A stretch of 64,000 bases of DNA, taken from contig WBMW01001505.1 of assembly GCA_013396635.1 (NCBI GenBank), positions 1 through 64,000 on the forward strand, read 5' to 3'. A model generated the notes under the pieces. That model saw only the letters and a program-made list of their open reading frames with translations. It did not search any database and was not told the DNA's origin. Origin of the DNA: Penelope pileata (Eukaryota > Chordata > Aves > Galliformes > Cracidae). Within the stretch, counting starts at the first letter, position 1. Each line of letters begins with the position of its first letter. Shown here in pieces: positions 10,898 through 23,058 of this stretch. The position numbers were made by a program, and so were the translations under genes.

Positions 10898-13204
10898 CTG
10901 TAGACCTCTTCCTTCGTAAAACTTTTCTCTAACTACTGGGAATGAAAAGAGAGGTGATGGGCCTGGCCAGACTAGTTCTGATCCATCATGGTGTCTGAGG
11001 TTTATCTTGACAAACCTCTAATGTTGAGAAAGTGACAAATAAGATTTTATTTATTTACTTTAAATGAGCCAAACGGGGTCACTATTCACAGGTTTTCTAT
11101 TCCTTTTAAGTAAATTTAATCAAAATAAACAATACATACACATTCTCAGATAATTGATAGTTCAAATAAATTTTCAAGTTTGAAATGAAGGCAGGTCATG
11201 AAGAAAAAGAATTCAGAAACCTAAAATTGTAATCATTTACAACTATTTCGTGTTTGTGGTTGAAACCTCTATGTAGCTAATAAATTACATAAAAGGCATT
11301 TCAGAGGAAATGTACTTAAGTATTATACTCTCATCTTTGAGATCTCAGAGCTTGCACTAATTAAGACTGAAGAAGACCATGTCATTCAAATCAATTGGAA
11401 AACAGCCAAAGGCTGCAGTATCTGATTAATAATAAAATTATAATATTGGCAAACACAAATGAGTATGAACTTGTTCAGGCTGTATGAGCAGAGACTCAGA
11501 ACTGTAATAAGCCTTCAAATCTATTAAAATTGGAACCACAGTTTTCAACACTGCCTGCTATGGTTATGTAGTAATAACAGCAGTGTTAGTTACATTTAGT
11601 TCTGTGCAAATACCTCAGTCAAGGTCTATAGAGCTGACACTGTACCATAGTAATTTAGAAGCAGTGAAAATGGACTTTATAACGAATATGTAATTAAGCT
11701 TGTATTTTGATCTGATCCTTCAACTATTTTCTTTGAAGTGTTCATAAAATTAGCAATGAAAGTCATTATGTCTGCAGATTGTTCCCCCTTGAGATAAGTT
11801 AGGGTTAAGTAGAATTGCTTAGAAAGGAAACTTGGGAAAGGGAGTGGGGGAAAACTTACATACAGACTCACTTCTGCCCACATCTAAAGCAGGGGCTTCA
11901 AATTTCCCTCTGTACAGGTTTACAGACTCAGAAGAAAGAGACATTTAAAAGATTTTGGCATATACTGCCTAAATCACTATGTACCCAACATGCATTTTTT
12001 GACTAACATAACTTGCATGTTAGTTTAGCAATCTAACCTGACAGAGGACACATGACAGAAAACCTCTATCTGCTTGTACATCAGGACTTGCCTTTTGAGG
12101 TAGCTCAGCTAGTCTGAGGTTATTGGCAGGAAGATATGTGTCCTACACTAGAAAAGTACTCAGAACTGCTTAACAGTTATATCATGAACATAAATCAATG
12201 CTGAAGGTCGACAACTGAGTAGTAGAGAAGTCTTCCTATATCAATATTGTGATTTTTGCATGCAGTTCTTATGGATCAAAAGGATGGATGGGGCTTATAA
12301 GAAAGATTTTCTGAAGGGGAAGGAGCCACCCAACCATGGTGGAGGCAGAGAGCCTCTGCTTTGTCAGGTCTGCCCTCACACAAACAGGTAAAGACTCTAA
12401 GTATATAAAACCAAAATGAAATAGTGGAACTTGACAAGTGAGACAACTTTGATTTAGTGTGAAGTCTTGTCTGCACAAAGCTTTAGTTAGAATGAAGTTC
12501 TAGCTCTCACTTTGTAAGAAAAAGAATCATTCAAAATTTTATAGACAGCAATGTCACTAAGCAGGAAAGAAACCCTATTTTGAGGGCAAGTAGATAAATA
12601 ATCTACCACTTATTCAACTGTTTTATTCCCCCTCTTCCATGAGGTTAAAAAGAGGTTTATGGGATGTTTCAGCATCAGAATTTCAGAATTGCATTTCTGA
12701 AAAACATGTGTTAATTACATTTCGTGATTGCACACATTTAGGCCAGCTCTGCAATTTGACTAATTTCATAAATGCACTATAATCAACAAGACTTTTTTTC
12801 TTTAGAAACCCAAAAATATTCACATGTTGAAACTTCTATTCAACAGATTGCTTGAGAGATATAGTATTATCTTTCTAAATCTGCCACAACACAAATGCCA
12901 GCAAAATCAAATCTCAAATGTATAAACATACTCATCAAGGAACAGAAAATGTCATCATACTTCTTTGAGTAATTTTCTATACCCTGTCTCTTGAATCTTT
13001 ATTTCTGCCACAACCATTTTATCAGCAGAGATGAGAAACCAACATGTTTTGGTGGAAGTTACGGAAACTGGAGGCATGAAGTGAACATTCCTTTAAAGGA
13101 ATCTTCAAGTAGAATCCTCATACATTGAATGAACAGAACCACAGCAAAACCAATTACACTTCCTGTAAGAATTCCCAGTTTAAATTGTCTCTGTCTGTGA
13201 ACAG

Positions 13205-13265
13205 AGAGACTTTTTTCTATAGAAACTATAGAGACTCTATATAGACACTATAGAGACTTTTTTCT
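13205..13265. repeat. Nested short repeats around ctatag
   Basis: The segment begins and ends with agagacttttttct (13205 and 13252). Between them are repeated actatagagac and ctatatagacactatag motifs that are partly self-complementary. Confidence 0.7.
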
Positions 13266-13440
13266 TCTGCAGCACCTGATTCATGGGACTAGGACAAATT
13301 CCATCTTTATGACCTTGATTAAGAAGAGAAATGAGGGATATCCTTAACTTTCAATATGACATGATAATTGGATATATTTTTTAACAAACTTCAAAAATAA
13401 GATTATTTCCAAAATAACCCCACAGTGACAGTGCACTAAC

Positions 13441-13474
13441 TCTTGTGTCAATTTGGATCTTGTGTCAATTTGGA
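13441..13474. repeat. Perfect 17-bp tandem duplication
   Basis: The unit tcttgtgtcaatttgga occurs at 13441-13457 and again at 13458-13474 without a mismatch, indicating recent slippage. Confidence 0.95.
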
Positions 13475-14879
13475 TCATGGCTTTAAAAGCAACAAAAGAC
13501 CATGTTGGCATTTTCTTTTTAAAACATGGCTGAGACTATCAGAATTTCAAAATTATGTGCAAGAATGATGTCTGGGATGATCCTACTTTCACCTAGCAGT
13601 TAGTGAGAATTTGTGTAGCCTGCAAAAGGAGTCAGGGATTAATGGTAATAGGATACTGAATGATGGCAGATCTGAAACAACTGTTGTTGTATTGTGTGCT
13701 CAGAACAGCAAATAACACCTAAAATCACAAAATCATCTTCATGCATTTTTTGCTGAACTGATACAACAAATAGCAACTAAAATTCATATCTAATACTGAA
13801 TTAGTATGAATAATAACAGGGCTTTGCATCAGGGAAATAACATAACTGGGAATTTCTTTGCACGTGTTTTATAAATGACCTTAATTCAGACTTTACCTTC
13901 TGCAACCTCTTCTTATTCAGTAATTATTTTTCATCGCTATAATGGTACTAAAGCGCATGTAACAGCATTTCTAGAACTTCATCACAAGTATAATTTCTGC
14001 AGGTATTTTTCTTTGTATGGTTTATTTTCATTCTGCAATTATTAATGTAGTCATACTGGTAAATTAAAATGGTACTGTGAAAGTCAGGAGTCTGAGTCCA
14101 CAGGTAGCAGTACTGTAACTTTGATAAACATATATCAAAATGGAGGAAATCTTGTCTAATTCCAGCTTCATTTATACTCTCTGGCTGCATAAACAAAACA
14201 ACTTAAGGTGCACATTGAATTTATGAGCAATCAGATTATAGATTAACAATGTACTATGGATTTGTTTTGCCACTTATTCTGCCAGTTCCACTCATGACCA
14301 AGATATAAATTTATTGCTAACTAGAAATGCACAGAGGAAAAAAAAAAAAGAGAAAAGCACCTCAGAGAATGCTTGCAGTCTAAGTTGAAGATGCTGGGCA
14401 ATAAGAAAAGGGAGAGAGAGCTTTGGTCAGCAAAAATTGATATCAATTGTCATCAAAAACCAAACCAGTATCAAGATTTTGAAGCCATTATAGTAAGGAG
14501 GAGATTTAAAAAGGAAAAAAAAAAGTGCTATCATTTGATTTTCTTTCTTTTTTTTCCTATTCTGCACACAATCTATGTAGAATTTAAGCTGCTTTCACAA
14601 CTCAGTTTTAAACAGGAACACGAGTCACGGGAACACTAATGGTAACTGAAGTGGAAAGAATATAATGTTTCAAAGCTACTAGGCTTTTACATGCCTCATG
14701 CACATCTGCATCCCACAGGAGCAGATCTTTTGTATTGCTTTGGAAAAATAAAAACACAATTACGTTCCTGCTAACAGTGCAGAGTGTGGTCCTTTATTGT
14801 AACTATAGCTTTCTGAGATATGGAGACAAAATCACTTTGAAAAGAAATCACAGAAAATGAAGATGGATTTGATTGTCTC

Positions 14880-15556
14880 TGCATCCCTGCAGAAAAGGAC
14901 TTGGTAGATGAAAAACTGAGCATGAGCCAGCAGTGTGCTTTTGCAGCCCAGAAGACCAAACATATCTGGGCTGCATCAAAAGAAGAATGGCCAGCAGAGT
15001 GAGGGAGGTGATTGTCCCCCACTGCTCTGTCCTTGTAAGGCCCCATCTGGAGTACTGCACCCAGGTTTCGGACAGCCGGCAAAAGAAAGACATGGAGATG
15101 TTGGAGCATGTCCAGAGGAGTGCCACAAAGATGATCAGAGGGCTGGAGCACCTCTCCTCTGAAGAAAGTTTGAGGGAGCTGAGCTTGTTCACCTTGGAGA
15201 AGAGAAGGCTCTGGGGAGACCTTTCAGAAGCTTTCCTAAACTTAAATGGGGCCTACAAAAAAAAAAATTGAGAGGGACCCTTTATCAGGGAGTGTTGCAA
15301 TAGAACTAGAGATAATGGTTTTAATTCAAAGGAGGTAGATTTAGATGAGGCTTTACTAAGAAACCATTTACTATGAAAGCTGTGAGGCACTGCAACAGGT
15401 TGCCCAGAGAACCTGTGGATGCCCCATCCCTGGATGTGTTTAAGGCAGGGCTTTGAGCAACCTGATCTATGCCTCTGCCCATGGCAGTGAGTTGGAACTA
15501 GATGGTCTTTAAGGTCTCTTTCAACCTAAACCATTCTGTGATTCTACAATTCTGGT
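14880..15556 (+). mobile_element. CR1 LINE, C-terminal ORF2 and 3' UTR
   Basis: Plus-strand, 5'-truncated CR1. Visible blocks: aaaaggacttggtagatgaa, atgagccagcagtgtgct, the SREV-type motif as VREVIVPHCSVLVRPHLEYC, MLEHVQRSATKMIRGLEHLS, then FTLEKRRLWGDL. The 3' UTR ends with ccattctgtgattctacaattctg. The frame is broken after the Leu-Trp-Gly-Asp block by an A-run and small indels, so it is an old, inactive copy. Confidence 0.95.
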
Positions 15557-15898
15557 TTAGCCTTTTCTTACAAAAGAAGTGCTAGTAGACTTAGACATCC
15601 AGCCATGACAAATTCAATTTGAGTACTACTCAGTATCCCCATTAAGAAACATACTGAGAAACCAGAACTGTGTAGCTCTCATTTAATTTAAAACTCCACA
15701 GATATACTGTTACTAATGTGATATTTTCCAGAGCTTTCAGGTGCATCAGGTCAGAGAGCTGGACTTCATGGAATGCATGAAAAAATTCAATAGCATGGTC
15801 TATGTGCCTATCAGTTATCTTTAATGGAAAAGGGTTAGGGAATCTAATCTCATTGTACAACACACAACAGAAATAGCTTCTCAAATTGAAAAATAGGA

Positions 15899-15932
15899 AA
15901 GTAAAGAGTTTTCTCTTTACTTAAGTAAAGAG
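15899..15932. repeat. Triple repeat forming a hairpin and a 20-bp palindrome
   Basis: The 10-mer aagtaaagag (15899-15908) is followed by tttt, its exact reverse complement ctctttactt (15913-15922), and then aagtaaagag again (15923-15932). The first two form a perfect 10-bp stem with a 4-base loop. The last two form a perfect 20-bp palindrome. Confidence 0.95.
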
Positions 15933-17818
15933 TGTCTTTTGTACTGTCTCGTTTCTACTGTGACTTCAGTATAGCTTCTCTTCACATAGTTTTGGTTGTT
16001 GCTATAAATATATTTTTTTTTAACATCGGCTTTCAACAGTTTTTCAGCTGGAGATCCCTAAGAATTTCCTAGTACAGCTGTAGATTTAAGATTACTCCAA
16101 CCAATACTTCCCAGTTCTCGTTTTCCTGTCTTCTTCCATCACACAATTTCACATTACAGAATGGATTCTCCTAATCCCACCTGAATAGAAGATAACAGGT
16201 CACTCTGGATGCACTGAGCAGTGCTGGGATTCCTCATTCTGGCATTTTACTTTCAGCTATTGACATTCAGCATGATTAACATCACTTAATGTTTATCCAC
16301 CATATAAGATTTCATATCCACATTCCCATTAGCATTCCCAATAATTATTGATAATGTAGACAACCAAATAAACCAAGATGGATATTTATTACATATTAAG
16401 TTTGCACATAAGGCAAATAGAAGCATATCTGTATGTTCGTACTTTCCTAGCACACAATTCAAAATATTCAGATTTGTATTTTCTTGTGGATTATCAAGCT
16501 CCAGCATAGAAAAACAGGGTTTGTGTCCAAACCTCACTATGTTAGAAGCTTTTAGTAAGCCACAAAATCATCTGTGTAAAAAGCAGCAAAAACTAAAAAA
16601 TTCAACAACAAAATGTCCTGCTAAGAGAAATCTAAAAGAAATTGAGATCTATCTACAATATTCTATTTATATGTAAATCATCACCTTTCCAACCTAGATT
16701 CAAAGGTTTTCCAGAGAATACTAATACCAACTCTATTTAAATATATCAAATAGAAATTTATAAAGGCTTTTTTCTTTAGTCAATACCTGTATTGCGGTAC
16801 AACTGACAACATCAGACTCAAACACTTAGAGTTATCTTCAGTCCATCAATTTCACAGCTCCAGTTTGGAGGCGTTTTTTATTTTGAAAAGCAGCCTAAGC
16901 CAGAGCCATGATGGGTCAGTTTCTCTTTTAGATTCAGGCTTAACTGGGATAAGTAAGCAATCCATTTGGCTAGAAGGCATGCACCAATGTGCACATGCTT
17001 GTAGCTGATAAAACTGAAGTAAAAAAGTTAGACCATCAATTTTGCAATCATATCATTAGGTGTAATTTCTGTCTCTGGGCAGTGGAGAAAAGCATACAAA
17101 AATGGCAATCATTCATCATTTGAATTTCAGCATATGTCTGGAACTCTTTTTGTGTAAGTTGTCCTGGGAGAAGAGAGCAAATATCTAGGATATGCCAAAC
17201 CATTTTAGTTTGGCTAATTTATGCTGTTCCCAGCAGGCAAAGCAAGTACAACTTTGGTAGAAGAGTTACCTTCATTTTTAGCTTCAAAGAAAGTCAGAGG
17301 CTAAGATGTAAGCCTGATGCTTGAAAATTGGATTAGCACAGGCAATGCTTGGCCTTTTGTGGTGTGGAGAGGCAAAGAGCAGCAATCCCAGGGACACCAC
17401 TCTGGCCAAGACAATGTCGGTGAGCTTTCAACTGGCCTGTCATGCACTAGTACTGCAGCAGCATCAGGGTTTAGCTGGCGGCATGGGCAGCCCTGTCAGG
17501 CGGACCTGGAGTCAGGCACAGGGACTGATGTCAGCATTCACACCAAAGGCACCTGCACTGGGTTTGGCGGCACAAGCAAAGACACACAGAGAGGAAAACA
17601 AAGCTCAAATGTCAACATGATTGGAGATATCCAAACATACATGTATGCATAACGTGATCATGCAGACATAGATTGAAATCTGAGCAAGCTGGCACAGCGG
17701 AAAAGAAGACAGGAGGTGTAACACTTCCTCTGGTACAACACTGAGGAACATGCAAACCAGAGTTTTCCTCTCTTCCCGTGTCAGGAGTGTCCAACTGACT
17801 GTAACCACCTTGTTAACA

Positions 17819-17833
17819 TTTTTTTTTTTTTTT
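17819..17833. repeat. Poly-T run (15 T)
   Basis: Uninterrupted run of T; low complexity. Confidence 0.9.
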
Positions 17834-20800
17834 CCTGCAAACAAGGACAAACTCTTAAGCCATTTACTTGTTCCTAATTCATTTCTTACTGAGCCTGTGG
17901 CCATCAGCCAAAACACAGCCCGCATAAAATGTGCTGCTACTCAGAATGCAAATAAACCTGAACACCTTTAAAAGAGGAAGAACATGCAATGCAGCCATGG
18001 AGTGACGGGAACATGAAACATTTCTCCTGCTGTGTCCTCAGTTCCCTTGGCCTCCTTCACAGTGGTAGAAAGGAAGCGGTTTGTGGTATTAGTCGTTTCA
18101 CAGAGCACAGGATTTGGAAAGCTGGAAAATGAACAAACAATTGTGATTGCCCAGAAATGTGTAGTGGGGAATGCAATAGTATCTGACATTATAAAAACTA
18201 AAGAAAAATGTTGCATGACTTTTCTTCCACTGTGGTTCAAAGGGCAGTTTTTAAACATGGAAAGGTTCAAATTTACAACCATTTGTGGAGGCATAGCATG
18301 TGCTCTAGTCCAGCTCAGTGCTAAAACTCACAAAGTGATTTGAAACAAAATTTAAATTTAACCTTCTTCTTTTTCACTGTGGATTAAATAGATACATTTT
18401 CTGCACTTGAAGTTTTCCTGGACCAACAGTGACTCAGGATTTATAGAGATTATACCAACTGCAGGTAAATAGATTGATCATTTGGGGAATTAATTAATAC
18501 ATTTAATAAAAAGTAAAGGCTTAGAGCCAGCCCTCAATATATTGCTGTGTCAAGACAGAGCTTTCATATAATGTCCTGAAAAAAGTAGAAGCAGTAAGTG
18601 GGCATTTTCAAAAACAGAGTAGCTCTAAAGGTCAGAAAAATTAAGATAGTGTCGCTGGGTTTATGTAGTGAGGTTACTTTCTTAGGTCAGCAGTGATTGA
18701 GAAAACATTAAACTTAGTACTTTAAAATTCTCAAGATGTTTTTGACTTGGTTTTCTTGGCTTTACAAATACATTGAATTATGCTTACAGTTTTATTCTTT
18801 AGGCTAGTTCTGTAGAGATGGAAGAGCCAAGAAATGACAGTTAAGATTTTTTAAAAGAAGAGCTTGAAGATTGTTTGACTGCCTCTTCTCACCCTCAAAC
18901 TCACAATTACTGCTCAAAATAAATATCTTCATACATTTTTCTAGTTCCCTCATTTCTGTATCTTGTTGCAAAAGAATAGTTAAAAATTTTACAGAAGAAA
19001 ATCTCTTGCCTTATACTTTCATCCATATGCATTAAGCATTTTTCAAGACTCCCAAAACAGTGGTTTTGAACAGTAAGTGCTCTGAAGTGGAAATCTGACC
19101 CGATTCAGTAAATGACTACCAAAAATACGGCTCTCTATAAGACTTGTCATCAGGGAAGTTAGAACCTTTCCAGGAAGAAGAGGAGAAATCTAAGTCAAAT
19201 ACAAAAAGTGTAGAGACTGACACTATAAAAGAAGTAAAATGTACTATAGATGCTTGAGTTACTTAAGTTTTCATGATACTGTTGCATAATAGGTCAATGG
19301 ATGCTTCAATTTTGCTATCTGTAGGATGCAGACAAAGATACTGGCTTCCTCTCTAAAACATATTCAGTGCTACTGATGGCAAGTGTTAGATAACAGCTAT
19401 GTTCTATTTTATTACCCAAATGTCATTGTTTATTTCTTCCAGATTCTCTGTTACTGTGCAGGGGCAAATTATTTTCTGTCTTATCAAACAAAGATTAATT
19501 TTCTCACTGAAATTAAAATGAATCTAAATGCCCTTGGCTCCTTTTCAGGAAAAAAAAGTCTCATTTTAGCTTCACGAGGATATCTGCTGGAGGAAAACTT
19601 GCTTTTAGCAAGCTAATGAGAGGAAATTAGAGCTGAAACAGTTCTTAAACTCTTGCAAAAAAAAATCTGCATTGCTAGACTTGGTGTGGGAGCAAAAATA
19701 AATAAATCATACATCAAGGAGGAATTGTTGTAGGTAAGTGTTTAGAGTCAAAGAACAGCTGTATCAAACCTATCAAGAAGCAGAGACATAAAAATAAGAA
19801 TTAAGTCAATAGAGATATGAATGATAGAATGACATTTTTTGTTTGGCAGATGAGAAATAATCTATTTGAAAACTGGCAGAGATACTGGAGAAACAGAAGA
19901 GAAAATATTGCACCTATCTTGAAACTTGTCAAAGCAATGGAATTATCTAGTAAATGTTTAATTGGACTGCTCAATATATGGTGTGTTGAATATTGCCGTT
20001 CTCTTCTCCCAGAAGACAGACAAACTAGCACAATGGATTGGGCTGATACAGGGAGCAAAGTGCAGGAACAGCTTATTTTCCAATGCTCTGAACATAATGT
20101 TGCAGCTTTTAACCAACCAACAGCACTGGAAGGACTCAACTCCTCCAAAGGGGTTTTAGAATTTACAAATAAGCAAGTATATTTGCTAATGTACTTTGCA
20201 TTTGACACTGCTTACATGCACTTCCGACATGCCCAAATAAAACAAAGGCTGTGTAGCTGGCATTCATTTTTAATATAAAGTTCTTACACAGAGGTTAGTT
20301 ACTTGGATAGACATGTTCTAGAAAAAGACTGAATTAATGTTTTTTCTTTATTGTACAACTTCCATTCCAAAGAAAAAACATTAACAGATTTTCAGCTCTT
20401 CTGCTGGGGTGGTTTTGCTAACATGCTGTGTACGTACATTTCATCGATGTGTTTTCTTAACCAGGAGGCAGAGACAGACACTCCCACACCGCAAAGCACA
20501 TGACGTTTTGAAAACTGTGCAGGGATGAGCCAGTTCAAATGACATCACGCTTCACTTAACAAAAGGACAGATTTACAGCTCTCTCGGATGTGCTTGTGCT
20601 TTCTAAGTGGAACATAGAACTATGTAATGTGTGAAGATCAATGTTTATGATCATCACGTGAAGCATATGTTATTTTACTTTTCAGAGGGTAGGAATCTAC
20701 AGAGGCAATAAATACAAGAAATCTCAGTACCTTTCTTAAAAAATACAGGTACGCTTAAATGTTTTGGAGTGGCTTATTTTGTAAATGGAGCTGACCTTAG

Positions 20801-22987
20801 GGAGGCTCAGACTTGGCAGACTCATCAAATCAGATCCATTAAAACCCTGCCCAATGCATTGACAGAGCTGAAGGGCTGGATCTGTGAAGAAGAGACCCAG
20901 TTTGAAGGAAGGTTTGTTTTCTTCTTGGGTAATCATCATGACACAGTATTAACATTTCTACTCAGCACTTGCTCAGGTTCTTTATTATCACTGGTTAGAA
21001 GGCAAACTCAAAGAAGAGGGAATGATGTCTGGAAATAAGAGTGAATATAATGGATATAAAAAGTTATGGGACGCAATGATATTTGAATGTTTACCTCCTC
21101 CTGGCTTATTTATCAAAAACAGAACTACTCCTTTAAAGGAATGGTTTGGGAAAATAAATTAATCAAGACGTGGCATATTTTGTTAGAGAGGGACTGATAA
21201 TATATGCAAATAATATACTTGAAAAATCATCCTCTTGTTTCTTCTCATTCTTCCCTCTGCAGATCTTATTTCTCACAAGAACATATTAAATGCTGCTTCA
21301 ATATGCTATTTTTCTCCCTTTCCAAACGAAGCATGATGCTAGCAGTCAGCTCTGGTTTACTATATTGGGGGAACAATATTGGGGGTCCTTGAGACCCAAT
21401 GACAATTAAAGCACCAGCTAATTGCATGAAAAGACATCTTTACAGCAGTCTTATATTTCTGTGTTAATGCAGTTTATTGTGAAAGTTTTAGCCCACAAAT
21501 TGGCTGACAGCCGATCCAGATCCGCAGACACCGCAGTAAGGTTTGGAAACGAACCCTTCACATCTTGCAACAGAGAACCAATTCAGCAAGAACTAGATTT
21601 CATTCAGTGTCATATGAGTGCAAAGATTTACCTGATTCCTGGACACAATGTGACACTAGAAATCATATTTATATCCCTCAAGAACATATCCACAGCTGTT
21701 TTGGTTTTGTTGCTAATTAGCTCAATGCAGAGAAGTAGCAGAGCGTAAGTGCTGCTTCAGTACCACCAATACTCACACTTGTCAAACCACTTACTTCTCA
21801 AGCAAGTCTCAACTGGTGAACCTAAATGAAACTTAATAATCCATAGAACTGCTCATCCTCCACATGACTGTCAATTCCACTCCACTAAATAGTTCATGTT
21901 AAATTAATTTTTTTTCTAGCTGAATGCTGACTGCTTTCCTCAATGTGCACACCTTACTTACTCATGCAGAGAAACAGCCTAGACACTACATATATGTAAT
22001 TGTATGCCTTGATTATAGAGAGATAAATTACCAATTTCTGGATCTCTAGGTGCCCTGGACAAGTGTCTGCTAAGTTTGTACATGTTGGCTTTGTTTGCTG
22101 TATGCCTGCCCCACAGACCTATCACTTTCAAACCCACTACAGTCATCAAGCCTGGCCTATGGTATTTTCTTTTCAGATAAATGTATGGACAGGGCTATTT
22201 AGCAGTAAAGGATCCAGGCAAGCTCTATCAGTAAAGGAATCTGGCATGATTCTGCGATTCTGTGATCTCCAGCCATGAGCTGGCTTGGCCACTTTCTTCC
22301 CTTCTACTTTCTTTTGCCCACTGCAAAAGAACTCTCTAAAAATGCAGTATAAACTTTTCCTCTTAAAACAGAGCTAGTGATAGTTCCACGGATTTTATAA
22401 ACTGTACTTTCTGCCTACTCTCTTGTTCCATTTAGACCGCAATATTTTCTGGAATTACTTCAAAAACACGACATCTTGCTAGGAGATGGAAGATCTCCAG
22501 GGTAAAAGGGGCCTTGAACACTTTGTCCCACTTTCCAGGGCTGCCTTAACCACTAGAATAAGATGTGAATACAAGACACCAGTACTTGTATTTTCAGGCA
22601 GCTCCCACACCCACAAGTGAGTGGGGTTTATGTATTAACAGCAAGCAAGTAGCACAAGGCTTTAATTGCATCTGGGAATTAGAAAAATACAGATTTGTTA
22701 TGACAGCACAGAGTTTATCAGTGCTCATGTCCTTCATCACATCTGTAACCTTAAGCACATTTGGAAAGAAGAGTTGATTAAACACTAATTGATGTTGACA
22801 GCAAATACCCACTTGCTTCAACAACAAAATCTGCTTATCTTGGAATCACATCTGAGTTTTCTGGTTTTATATCAAGTCGTGTGGAAATTTCTCATAGTTT
22901 GGTGCATTTGGGCACATTGTTGGGCTCTAAATGAGCCACCAAAACCACTGACACTGCCATGAACCAGGGTCTTTCAAATGACTTATT

Positions 22988-23058
22988 TAGAATCACTGAA
23001 TATCTGGAGTTGGAATGAATCCACAAGGATCTTCGAGTCCAACTCCTTAGCTAAAGAG
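22988..23058 (-). mobile_element. Short CR1 3'-end remnant
   Basis: Reads agaatcactgaatatctgga, then gttggaatgaatccacaagg, then atcttcgagtccaactcct. This is the reverse complement of a CR1 3' terminus (ttggactcgaagatcctt ... gattct). Only about 70 bp is recognisable, and it is diverged. Confidence 0.75.

Larger units (their letters stand above)
10898..14879 (-). other. PLXDC2: PLXDC2 intron 1, unique AT-rich sequence
   Basis: No gene or interspersed repeat is recognised in this 4-kb stretch. It contains the nested repeat cluster at 13205-13265 and the 17-bp duplication at 13441-13474, listed separately. Confidence 0.65.
15557..22987 (-). other. PLXDC2: PLXDC2 intron 1, 7.4 kb without recognised gene
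   Basis: Mostly AT-rich unique intron. It includes a hairpin-forming repeat (15899-15932), a 15-T run (17819-17833), a block of higher GC with overlapping open frames (17317-17652), a 153-codon open frame of unknown meaning (19817-20278), and a small cluster of CRE/E-box-like motifs (20500-20661). None of these amounts to a supported gene. Confidence 0.6.

Noticed and set aside
22245..22266. Octamer-like attctgcgattctgtg suggesting a CR1 tail
   Set aside because: The preceding bases do not resemble the CR1 3' UTR (no gttggactagatgatctc-type block), so it is probably chance.
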